Of a stretch of DNA of 64,000 bases, positions 20,433-31,799 are shown one piece after another (the stretch's first letter is position 1; each line of letters opens with the position of its first letter). The position numbers were made by a program, and so were the translations under genes. The DNA is from Celoporthe dispersa (lineage: Eukaryota; Ascomycota; Sordariomycetes; Diaporthales; Cryphonectriaceae): positions 62,001-126,000 of the forward strand of contig WAID01000002.1 of the NCBI GenBank assembly GCA_016584495.1, read 5' to 3'. The notes beneath the pieces were generated by a model, which was not told where the DNA came from, did not search any database, and was given only the letters and a program-made list of their open reading frames with translations.

Positions 20433-23400
20433 TCACCGTTGCCTAGAAACTAGGCATAGTGATGTCCTTTGTGATTGATTTCTTTTATCTGCTACTTGGG
20501 ACGAAATTTGTAGATTTTCGTTTTTGTACGGTCTTCCTTGTCTGCAGGGCATTGAATTCACTTGCAATTTACTTGGCTCAAGCCTCGTCGCCGCAGATCG
20601 TCGATGGAACTCAGCTTCATCTCTAAGGCGCTCCATTAGGCTTATCTTCTCATCGAATTCCTAGACCAGTCTATCGGCTGACAAAGCATTTTTTAGCATC
20701 TATATATTAAATTGGCTTGGATATTCTATTTACTTCACTAGATATTCGGTCTTTATAAGTCCATATCCATATTTCCGTTTATGGCAGCTAATGATCCTTT
20801 CCAGTTTATAATAATAATAGTCTTTTCAGTATTTATCTATATCCGGGTTCTTGTCCACTTCCTTCGAATCCTGGTATATTGGGTTTTGTCTATAGGGATT
20901 GCTTTACAGCAAGCTTGCAGCTAATAATTGAATGATAGAAATCACTGAATATATGTTTATATATAGGGGTAATTTGAGTTCATATGCTAGATTCCCAATC
21001 TTCTTTATTATTTGAAAGGGTCCTATCCATTATTGGAAGTACTTTCGTAATAGATTGCTTGAAAGAAAGTAACTATTTCCGATCCGGATATATACTCAGT
21101 CTTGAAGCTGGAAAAAGATTTGTTTATATTGTTTATTGTACTGCTGTTTTGCAGCCATCTGCGCTTCGGCAATTGCGAGTTATGCTTTTTTCTGGAAGAC
21201 ATCTCTGGCTAGCTCTGGTATATTATCTGCTATCTATACACTCGCTATTAGATTAAACCCATACAGAATTTGATTAGCTGAATACTTGATAATTCGATAA
21301 TATATATTGTTCAAATTGAATTATAATGCTAGTATAGCTTCGGTTCACTCAATATCTGGATTTGCCGCAAGAAAATATCTTACTGCCAATTCGACTACTC
21401 AATTCTTGATTTCAGATTGCCTATTAGTTTGAGAATGCCAAGCAATAGAGTAGGCTAGCTTAGTATTCATAGCTTCTTATAATACTTTCCAGAATACTAA
21501 TAGGAACTTAGTATCCCTATCTAAGATGATTTTCCATAGAATTCCCCAATTGGAGAGGTATAGCAATTTGCATATAATTTTTGCCTAATTTTCTGCAATA
21601 TAGATTGCATTCTTTGAGATAATCATAATAGCTTTGAAAAATTTGTCAATAATTATAAAGAAAGCATCCAAAAAGGGTATTTTTGCATATGCCTATATAA
21701 TATTCGCAGCTAATACTGCTAGTACTTTGGTTACAAAATCTATAGTGATTGTATAGAAAGGAATTGGAAGGGTCAGGATTGGTTGCATTTCACTAAGGGA
21801 TAGCTAATTATTATTACTATTTTCCTAGCATATTCGGCAAGTGGAAATATACTTATCGATTTTAGCATAGCAGTATTTGATAATTAGACAGTCAGTAAGA
21901 TTATGCTAGACTCGATCTGCTCCGAAATGATGCTTGTTATTATATGCATCTGCGATAAATACTATAGCTATAGTATTTGGAATGCACAATCACTATTTGC
22001 CATTAAGATCTTGGAAATATAGCAGCTTATTAATATCTTTTGCAAAGAGTAATTTGGTTTTACTAATCTATTTATCCAGTTATTATAGGATTCTCATCTA
22101 TTCTAGATAATCAGAGTACCCTTTCTTAATCTGGGTTTTCATAAGTTCGCTTATATATAGTTCGGATATAATATGGATAAGCTCATCCTCCCAGATTTTA
22201 TTTAGCACTCTTTTGTTTTCCATAGATTATTGGGTGGAGGATAGTCTAGACATTGCATCTGCTAGAATATTTGATTTGCTCAGAATATAATAGGCTTTTA
22301 GATTGAACTGATTCAAATACTCCAAAGCAAGTATGAGTTTGAGGTTCGCTTTGGTTTTATCCATAGTATTCAAAGAAATAGAATAAACAATACCCACAAT
22401 AGCTGCATAGTCTGTCAAGATATGAACTAATTTAGCCTAGTTCGATCTAATAATAGTTCATAGTTTTCGGACTAGCTAGACTAAATAAGCTACTTCTAGT
22501 TCCGTAAGCCAGTATTTTTATTCTGCAGTATTAATAGTCTTACTAAGGTATAGTATAGGTTGGATAGCAATTCTTGATATTAGAGAAATATTATCCTATA
22601 TATAGTCAAATGCCAGTTGAAAAACGACTCCTGAAAATCCAATTTCTTTGGAGGCGTCCAACTATATGAACAGTAATCTGTCTGGGTCTTGGTGAAAGAG
22701 TGCGTTTTTGGCTCTTAAGGCAGTCTTAAAATCCTCAAAGCTAGCTTGCTCCTCAATAATAGATTCAAATATCGCTCTTGAAATATATCTCTTTTGCTCT
22801 TAACCTTTAGATAAATGATTATTATCATATGCGGCATGCAATATCTCTGTCTTTCTTTTTTGCAATAAATCTATCTATCAGCTAAATCTTGGAATTAGAT
22901 AGCGAAGCTATCCAGTAAAGCCAATGAATTTCTCCAAATATTACAAGATTATCGGAAACTTGAGATCCCATATAGCTTATAATCATTGCTTTGTATTACA
23001 AATGCCCAAAGTATCTATCTTGAAATCTAAAAAGTATATTAATAGATACCCAATGAATAATTTGAATCCAGACAAAGTAATATATTTGATAATAAATAGA
23101 TCTAGAATAGATCTCAAATACTGAAGATATTCTTTCGCAATAAATAAATAAATGATAATATCATTAATAAACGCAGTATAGAAATATTTGTATAGCTGCA
23201 AGAATTAGTCTATAAATCGCTGAATATATAGTAGTAAATTCCGGAATCCCATAATTGCAATATTAAGTTTTTCTTGCTCTCGGTAATTAATGACTATAAA
23301 TTAGTTATGATAAGCAGAGTATACTAGGAATTGGTAAAAGAATAATCGTATATCTATAATAGTAATAAATGTTTTCTTGCGCAACTGCTTGATCACTTCT

Positions 23401-24906
23401 TATTGCAAAAGCAATGGGTAGGCGTTCGGAATAGCGATTTGATTTAAGGCTTGGAGGTCTACGATCATCTATCCTTTCCTAATTAGACTAGATCCCTTCC
23501 AAACTACAAAAATGGGCGCTCCGAATAGGATAGCTCTATCTACCTACTTCGCTTGTCCTTTGGCATAAAGATTATCTATAATTTCATTGATAACTTTTTG
23601 ATCCTCTTTGCTGGAATAGTATAGTTTTCTGCCAATCTTGTGGTTCTGCTAATCTTCCACCAAATCAATACGTAATTGCTGATTGATAGGGATATCTATA
23701 GGGGCTGTATCCTCGAATATATGTGAATACTATTATATCAATTGAGTCACTTGTCGTATGAATTCAGGCGATCGGTCGTATATATATATGCTAAAGTCGA
23801 TTTTCGTCTTATTGACTATATCATCGCGTCGAATACCCAATCTACTTAGTTCTTTAAACTCTTTGCTGTCTAATGGGTAATCGGATTGCTTGGTATTGTA
23901 TATAAACTCCTGATCTATAGCATAAATAGAATGTAAAGCATCGATCTGAGTACTGTTTAACTCTTGTGCCAATAGTATAATGCCATCCTGCTGGGGAAAT
24001 ATATCTGTATTTTGCAAATGAAAGTAATTGGAGGAGTTCTCCAGTTTTGCTATATAATCTGCTACAAAAGGCTGAATAGTTCCCACAAATTGTCCTTTCT
24101 TCAAAATGATAGGGATATTGGACTAATTTATAGCTAGAATTATCGAAACCTTCTAGGAAGTTTGGCCCATAAGGCAATTCATCCAACCTTCTTAATAGGG
24201 CCGGAATAGGAAGATTATGTTTTTGGTAACTCTTTTACCGCCATAGGAATCAAAGTATGCGTGTTGGGTAGTAGAGTAATTCTTCGAGCAGTCTTTGCTG
24301 GAAAACGAGTAAATCCCGTTCTAGCGAAAATATCTATAAATACAGTTGCTCCTTAGTAATACCCAAAGCGAATAAAGCTTTCGGAATTCAGTATATCTAC
24401 TTGATATAGAATATTGAACTTCTGTTCTAGAAGAATATTAGTATCAAGCCGATCTAATACCCACATACCAATTCTGGTTTTGAGAATCACTAATTTCCCT
24501 TATTTTCGTCTATGGAAATACAAATCGAATTCAGCTCAAGCTTAGGCAATTGATAAGCTAATTCTATACAATTTCGCTTTAGTATCCCAATTCACTATTG
24601 TATTAGAGAAACTCTTTACTAATTCCGCCGAGATTATATATCGACTAGCTCCTATATCGATGCATATATCAATATCTGGTCCTAATACCTTTGCTTATAC
24701 TATTGCGTAAGCATAAGTATAGGAACTCTCTCAGTATAAAGTAATATTAGACAATAAGCTTGGATATCCCAATTCACTACTACTTTAGGGAGATATCGGA
24801 GTAGATAGGGCATTCGGGCAGTTCTGCTATAGATTGGCTTATTGATAATATTTGGCATAATGCGAATAGCAGGAGAATATACTATAGACTGGATAAATAG
24901 TTTCAA
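20433..24906 (-). pseudogene. Element B pol: protease, RT, RNase H, integrase, chromodomain
   Basis: Protease active site reads DIGAS near 24,640-24,660 (expected DTGAS). From 24,104 to 20,433 the pol pieces share one frame, about 1,220 codons. RT shows RKG-MIVDLQALNQ, and the catalytic motif reads FINDI at 23,155-23,170, one aspartate changed to asparagine by a G-to-A change. RNase H ends with KSNILADAMSRLSS (about 22,240). Integrase has HHFGADRV and CRIC zinc-binding halves, the RDTKF aspartate and HSQTNRQSE. The C-terminal chromodomain reads EYLVKW-EYPSQFNI near 20,700-20,760. In-frame stops show the copy is inactive. Confidence 0.85.
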
Positions 24907-25199
24907 ATATACTTATATCCAAGTCTATAGTAGTCGATTCCTCCTAATTGATAGTCCATATATCTTCTTTAAATATAAGGTTATCCTTTTCTTCTATAGG
25001 ATCATTCGCATAGGAATTCACTTCCTTCTTATAATTCTCCTCTTGATCATCCTTATTTTCCAAGTACTCTGGATTGACTTTATTATCTACTGGATAATAT
25101 CTTTATTGCAAGATTTATTCTTCTTTCTCTATATTATAGGCAAGTTCTCTATCATTGACGTCGAAGTTAATCTGTATAAATAGTAAGAACCTCCTATAT

Positions 25200-27675
25200 A
25201 AATCCTTCCTAGCAAACCAACAAAAAAGCCGAGATTTCCTAGGATTAGATCTACTATCTTTAGTAGACTTTTCTCTTATATTGTTGGTAATTATTTTTCA
25301 TAGACTAGACATTGGCAAACAGTTCTGGTCGGACTATTCTTTTGCTATCGTCTAGCCTTAATAATCAATCTCTATTGCTCTAGGATCATCTTACGAAAAT
25401 CTTATTCCGGGATATAATACAGGTCCTTGGATTATTATAAGAGAGTTCGAGAATAAGATGGTATTCTATAGCGAGATAGATTTGATCAGTCTCTTGGCTA
25501 TTGGAATATTATTGATAGTAAATGAATATTGATATTTAGAATCCTAGAAAGCATTGCCTTTAATCGCCTTATTACTATTATCATCTCTCATTAAAGCTTA
25601 GTTATTCTCATAGCCTCTAGTAGATGCTAGATTTCCTACTTACTCTTGAGCTTTTTCTCGAAGCTTTTGGCATTAGTTTTATAGCTGGGTCGATTGAAAG
25701 ATTGAGCTACTAATTCCTTATCGATCCGATCTCATATATTACGAGCTAAATAGAATCTGGGGTGTTCGGCTAGTTTGCTGAATCTGCGTATCTAATGAGT
25801 AAATTCAAGGATATTTCGATTAACTCGAGCGTCTTTCCTTAAATATTATTAATTATCCAATAATTCTTCTACTATCTTGCAAAATATGGAAAAATCTCAG
25901 ACCAATCAACATTTTCAATACTTCCAATTATTCCATCCTGCAGTAAGTTCTATCTATTCATTATAGGATAGGATAGAATAGAACTATATATAAGCTATAC
26001 TTGCCAAATATACTAGCAGATTGTAACTCAGATATTATGCCTAAGTTCAGCTCTTGCTAATATAAATTTTATATCGATTAATAAATGCTTATAGATCTTT
26101 CCAGACTATTATTTTGCTATTTATTAAAGAAATAACTAGAAGATTATTATAGTTATTCCAGTCTTTATATAGCTGGAAACGACTAACTATACTCTTTTTG
26201 AACTCTTTATCCGTGGGAGATAGTAGAGTTTGTTAAGATTAGGGAAAACGTCGTAGAGGATTTGTTCGCCTATAGCCACGCGAGAGATTTCTTCCATCAC
26301 TTCTATTTAAATTACTAAGTTCAGATAAATCTGATAGTGAACTCCTATTTATAATTAGATCATCCTATAAATTTTCAACTTCTGATAAGGAATAATTTAT
26401 ATCTATTAGAAGTTTATTAGCAATTCCTTAGTTACTTATAGCTCTTATTATGTGAAAATAGGCATAGAGCTCTGCTATTCTTTCTTTGCAAGAGTATGTA
26501 GTATAGATGCCTAATTGCAGTTTTCGAGCTTTTAGAAAGTTTGAGTTTCCTTAATATATACTAGGGACTGAACTTAATCTATAAGCTTATTGGAGCCGAA
26601 GTAACTGCATGAATCCAGCTTATACTGCTTTCTTATCTGAAAATCCATCTTAGTAAACTTTTCGGACTTCGAGGAGAAATAGCTATTCTTCGAGAAGTCC
26701 ATATCCAGTTAAAGACTCCTCAGATCGGACTATTGATAGTCCGGGGATAGTAGTTAAATGACTTTCTGAACTCCTTTCTGCTAAGGGAAATACAAAAGTG
26801 CTGGATAAGTTTGCACTTTCTGGGCTATATATATCAGGATAGCTATCTCCGAAACTATAATCTGAACTTTGTTTATTAGCAAGATAGCTTGCGAGAATCA
26901 TAATATCCAAAGCTATAGTATCTTTATAAGACAAGACTTCTTATTCGATTCTCAAATTGCTAGTAAATTGTTTGCTTTTGGCTTTAGCTAAGAGATGGAG
27001 AATAGGAGAGTTTTCGCTAGTATCTTCGCGAATAACTGATTCCAGTTCCTCGATTGCATACTGCAGCAGCAACTGGAATCATAGTTTTCCTTCTATATTG
27101 AAGAAATCCATTATATACTGACGGCGTTCGTCTTCTATCTCCTATATTCCCAAAGTCTGCAAAGGATCATAGTTTGGATCCTCAGAATAGATGTTTGTAG
27201 GAGTATTGAAGCTCCTCAAAGCCAATTATCGCTTCTTGAGGATACTTGCTCCGGCTAGTCGATCGATTTTGAACTGCATTCGAAAATCATAGATAAAGTC
27301 CTAATTGCTTTGAGTCTATAGGTAGAACTTTTTGAGGAATATCTCTCGCTTTCCTAAGCCCTAATTCCTTAGACTCGGTATCCTAAATATCTTCTTTGCC
27401 CAATCTACTACTTTATTCAAGCAGTCAATTCAGTTAGTCGACTATTTGCGAAGGGAATTGTATCATTCAGCTAGAATTTGCTAATCTGCGAAGATGCAGG
27501 CTATATTAATTATAGCTTAGTCTTTATCGATCGCTTACTCGATAGTATGGGGTTTATGGAAGACGGCTTTGAACTTGTAAGCTTATTAAGGCTTGTCAAG
27601 TTCAATCCAATTATCCGGTAATGGAGAGAGAATCCCGTCCCGATTCATAGTGATTACTGCTTTAGACAATGACAT
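25200..27675 (-). pseudogene. Element B gag
   Basis: ATG at 27,675 (second in-frame ATG at 27,648) opens a frame followed without shift to 26,683, giving MNRDGILSPLPDNWIELDKP and downstream YLANKQSSDYSFGDSYPDIY. Stops in between are RIP-type. A further, less clear stretch to about 25,200 has typical gag-like helical sequence; no CCHC knuckle was found. The same gag occurs in element A on the plus strand, split at 17,016/28,131. Confidence 0.7.
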
Positions 27676-27772
27676 AGTCCTTGTTTACATTGATTTCAGT
27701 ATAAATTAAAACAAAACAAGTAATGGTAAAGTATCTCTCGTGCTGCAAGATGTGCATATCGTAGCTACCATT

Positions 27773-28130
27773 TGTTGAGCAGCTGAAGTATGCGGTGTAT
27801 TGCAGATATATTACAAGGGATGCTCTCTTTTCGAAGAAGAAAGAGAAACGATATCTATCCTAGATATATATATAGTTGTCAGGAGCTGCAGGAGAATACA
27901 AAGTGAATTCACCATGGTTACATTCGGTGAATTCACCCGGCATTCGCCAGTGAATTCACTATGCATTCCATGGTGAATGCACTACGCATTCTCTGGTGAA
28001 TTCACCATACATTCCATGGTGAATTCACCATACATTCACTGGTGAATTCACCACGCATTCAGTGGTGCATTCACCATACATCCTATGGTGAATGCACCAC
28101 CAAGTGATGGTGAATGATGCGAGTGCATCA
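27773..28130 (-). repeat. 5' LTR of element B with palindromic array
   Basis: In plus orientation it begins TGTTGAGCAGCTGAAG and ends GAGTGCATCA. It is 358 bp. About 200 bp (27,900-28,105) consist of units of about 23 bp built around the palindrome GTGAATTCAC and CATGCATTC-type spacers. Confidence 0.88.
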
Positions 28131-28135
28131 ATAAT
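28131..28135. repeat. Target-site duplicate ATAAT, right of element B
   Basis: Pairs with 17,012-17,016. Element A gag continues directly after it with CCTTTGCAG, as in the uninterrupted copy. Confidence 0.85.
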
Positions 28136-31100
28136 CCTTTGCAGATTTTGGGAATATAGAAGATAAAAAATAAATGCTGTCAGTATATAATAGACTTTTT
28201 CAATATAGAAGGAAAACTACAATTCCAGCTGCTGCTGCAATATGCAATCAAAAAACTAGAGTCAGTTATTTGCAAGAATACTAGCAAAAACCTTCTTATT
28301 CTCTATCTCTTAGCTAAAGCCAAAAGTAAACAACTTGCTAATAATTTGGGAATTGAATAAAAAATCTTATCTTACAAAGATATTATAATTTCGGATATTA
28401 TAATTCTCGCAAGCTATCTTGCTAATAAATAAAATTCAGATTATAATTTCGGAAATAGCTATCCTGATATATATAGCTCAGAAAGTGCAAACTTATCTAG
28501 TATTTCTGCATTTCCCTTAGTAAAAAGGAATTCAGAAAATTATTTAACTGCTATCTCTAGACTATCAATAATCCGATTTGAAGAATCTTTAACTAAATAT
28601 AGATCTCTCGAAGAATAGCTGCTTCTTCCTAAAATCCGAAAAGTTTACTAAGATAGATTTTCAAATAAGAAAGCAGTATAAGCTGGATTTATACAATTAC
28701 TTCAGCTCCAATAAGCTTATAGATTGAGTTCAATTCCTAATATATATCAAGAAAATTCAAATTCTCCAAAAGCTTAAAGATTGCAATTAAGCATCTATAC
28801 TATATATTCTTGCAAAGAAAGAATAGCAAAGCCTTATACTTATTTTCATATAATAAGAGCTATAGATAATCAAAGAATTGCTAATAAACCTCTAATAAAT
28901 ATAAATTATTCTTTATCAGAAATTGAAGATTTATAGGATAATCTGATTATAGATAAGAGTTTACTATCAGATTTATTAAAACTTAGTAATTTAGATAGAA
29001 GTAATAGAAAAAGTTTCTCGCGCAGCTATAAGCGAATAAATCCTCTATAATATTTTCCCCAATCTTAATAAACTCTATTATTTCCTATAAATAAAGAGTT
29101 CAAAAAGAATACAATTGGTCATTTCTAGCTATACAAAGACTAGAATAATTATAATAATCTCTTAATTATTTCTTTAATAAATAGCAAAACGATAATCTGG
29201 AAAAATCCACAAATATTTATTAACTAATATGAAATTTATATTAGCAGGAGCTAAACTCGAATATAATATCTGAATTACAATCTGCTAATATATTTAGCAA
29301 GTATAGCTTATATATAATTCTATTCTACTCTATCCTATAATAAATAGATAGAACTTATTATAGGATAGAATAATTAGAAATATTGGAAATATTAATTAAT
29401 CCGAGATTTTTCTATATTTTATAAAATAGCAAAAGAATTATTGAATAATTAATAATATTTAAAGAAAAATGCTTAAGTTAATCGAAATATTCTTGAATTT
29501 ATTTATCAAATATATAAATTTAACAAACTAGCCAAATACTTTAGATCCTATTTAGCTTATAATATATAGGATTGGATCGATAAGGAACTAATAGCTTGAT
29601 TTTTCAATCGACTTAGCTATAAGACTAATATTAGAAGCTTCAAGAAAAAGCTTAAAAGCAAGTAGGAAATTTAGTATCTACTAAAAGCTGTAAGAATAAC
29701 TAAGCTTTAATAAGAGATAATAATAATAATAAAGCGATTAGAGACAATATTTTCCAAAACTCTAAATATCAATATTCATTTGCTATTAATAATATTCTAA
29801 TAGCTAAGAGATTAATCAAATCCATCTCGCTATAGAATACTATCCTACTCTCAAATCCTTTTATAATAATCCAAAAATCTATATTATATTCCGAAATAAG
29901 ATTTCTATAAGATAATCCCGAAGCAATAGAGATTGATTATTAAAGCTAAATAATAGCAAAGAGAATAATCCAATCAAAACTATTTGCTAATATCTAATTT
30001 ACGAAAAATAATTATCAATAATATAGGAGAAAAGTCTATCAAAAACAATAGATCTAATTTTAGGAAATCTCAGCTTTTTCATCAATTCGCTAAGAAAGAT
30101 TTATATAGAAGATTCTTATTATCTATATAGATCAACTTCGATATCAATAATAGAGAACTTGCCTATAATATAGAAAAAGAAGAATAAATCCTGTAATAAA
30201 AATACTATTCAGTAAATAACGAAATCAATCTAAAATACTTAGAAAATAAGAATAATTAAGAGGAAAATCATAAGAAGGAAATAAATTCCCATATAAGTAA
30301 TTCTATAGAAAAAAAGAATAATCTTATATTCGAAAAAGATATATAGACTATTAATTAGGAAAAATCGATTATTATAGACTTAAATACAAGCATATTTGAA
30401 ACTACTTATCTAATCTATAATATATCCTTTCGCTATTTGCATTATACTAAATATTATCAATAAGCTAATCTATAGCAGAACTATTTAAATGCTTTATCTA
30501 TTTTAATATCTCTTTAGAATAATAGTAAATTAGGATATCCAAGCTTACTGCCTAATATTACTCTATACTAAAAGAGTTCTTATACCTATATTTATATAAT
30601 AGTATAAGCAAAAATATCAAAACCAAATATTAATATATGCATCGATATAGAAGCTAATCAATATATAATCTTAGCGGAATTAATAAAGAATTTCCCTAAT
30701 ATAGTAATAAATTGGGATACTAAAGCGAAATTGCATAGAATTAGCTTATTAATCGCTTAAACTTAAGCTAAATTCGACTTATATTTCTATAAATAGAAAT
30801 AGAAGAAATCAATAATTCTCAAAATCAGAATTAATATGTAAGTATTAAACTAGCTTGATATTAATATTCTTTTAGAATAGAAATTCAATATTCCATATTA
30901 AGTAAATATATTGAATTCCGAAAGCTTTATTTGCTTTGGATATTATCAAAAAGCAATTATACTTATAAATATTTTCGCTAAAATGAGATTTATTTATTTT
31001 CTAGCAAAAACTATTTGAAGAATTACTCTACTATTTAATATGCATATTTTGATTCCTATAGCAGTAAAAGAGTTACCAAAAACATAATTTTCCTATTCCA

Positions 31101-31252
31101 GCCCTATTAGAAAAATTAAATGAATTGCCTTATAAGCTAAACTTCTCAGAAGGTTTCGATAATTTTAGCTATAAATTAATCCAATATTCCTATTATTTTG
31201 AGGAAAAAACAATTTATAAGAACTATCTAGCCTTTTATAGCAGATTATATAG
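28131..31252 (+). mobile_element. Element A (Gypsy), right part: gag to start of RT region, heavily mutated
   Basis: Collinear with the reverse complement of element B from about 27,160 down to about 24,060. The protease site region (near 30,640-30,670) and the segment matching B at 24,186-24,060 can be followed. It is one of the most AT-rich parts of the window, with almost no open frame left. It ends at GATTATATAG (31,252), where the 3' LTR of D0 begins; the B copy continues CAAAACTGG at this point. Confidence 0.8.
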
Positions 31253-31569
31253 TGAACCAGAACCTCGGGCGCCGTCGCATGAAAGGACGAATATCAAAGC
31301 AATGGGCAAAAGCTCATGCAACCCAAGCGTGCTGAATCGGTCACAAGGACAACAACAAATGAAGGCTACACATACACAAGGTCAGGGTGAAAAGCCTGCC
31401 TTAGATCTGTCCAGAAAGCTCAAATTAAGAAAAGAAAGAAAAGATTGCTTATTATTTTTTTCTCTAAGCGTAGAAAAAAATAAACAAAAGCTGCATTCTT
31501 ATATCTGAACGATCTCAGAATCCACTTATATTCCATATCCTAAGATCTACTCTACTAGCTACTATAATA
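31253..31569 (-). repeat. 3' LTR of D0
   Basis: In plus orientation starts TGAACCAGAACCTCGGGCGCC and ends CTACTATAATA, the mutated CCACCACAACA. It is 317 bp. Confidence 0.87.
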
Positions 31570-31799
31570 TTCCTTCTCCAGCAATTTTCAATCCAAAATT
31601 ACAACTATAACTATAGTATGCTATACTTATTCAAATAATAAGGATTAAGAAAAAACCAAAACGTAATTATAGAATGAAAAATCTATCGCAATTATCTTTT
31701 GAACTATTATCCGCATAATAATTAGACTAGCATATTATACTTTTTCAGATTAATCCTTATTACTATTCAGCAAATGCTTTACTATTATTTTTGGTATTG

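Larger units (their letters stand above)
17017..28130 (-). mobile_element. Element B: complete chromodomain Gypsy retrotransposon with accessory ORF
   Basis: An 11.1 kb element with two direct LTRs (27,773-28,130 as 5', 17,017-17,351 as 3') and a 5 bp target duplicate ATAAT. Reading on the minus strand the order is LTR, possible primer site TGGTAGCTAC (27,761-27,770), gag, protease, reverse transcriptase, RNase H, integrase, chromodomain, an unrecognised accessory ORF, a tandem repeat and the 3' LTR. The chromodomain and order place it with chromoviruses of the Metaviridae. All frames carry RIP-type stops, so it is dead. Its body is less AT-rich than the element A sequence around it. Confidence 0.88.

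Noticed and set aside
27900..28105. CRISPR-like array of short repeats
   Set aside because: Units are contiguous variants of a palindrome without unique spacers, lie inside an LTR, and the genome is fungal.
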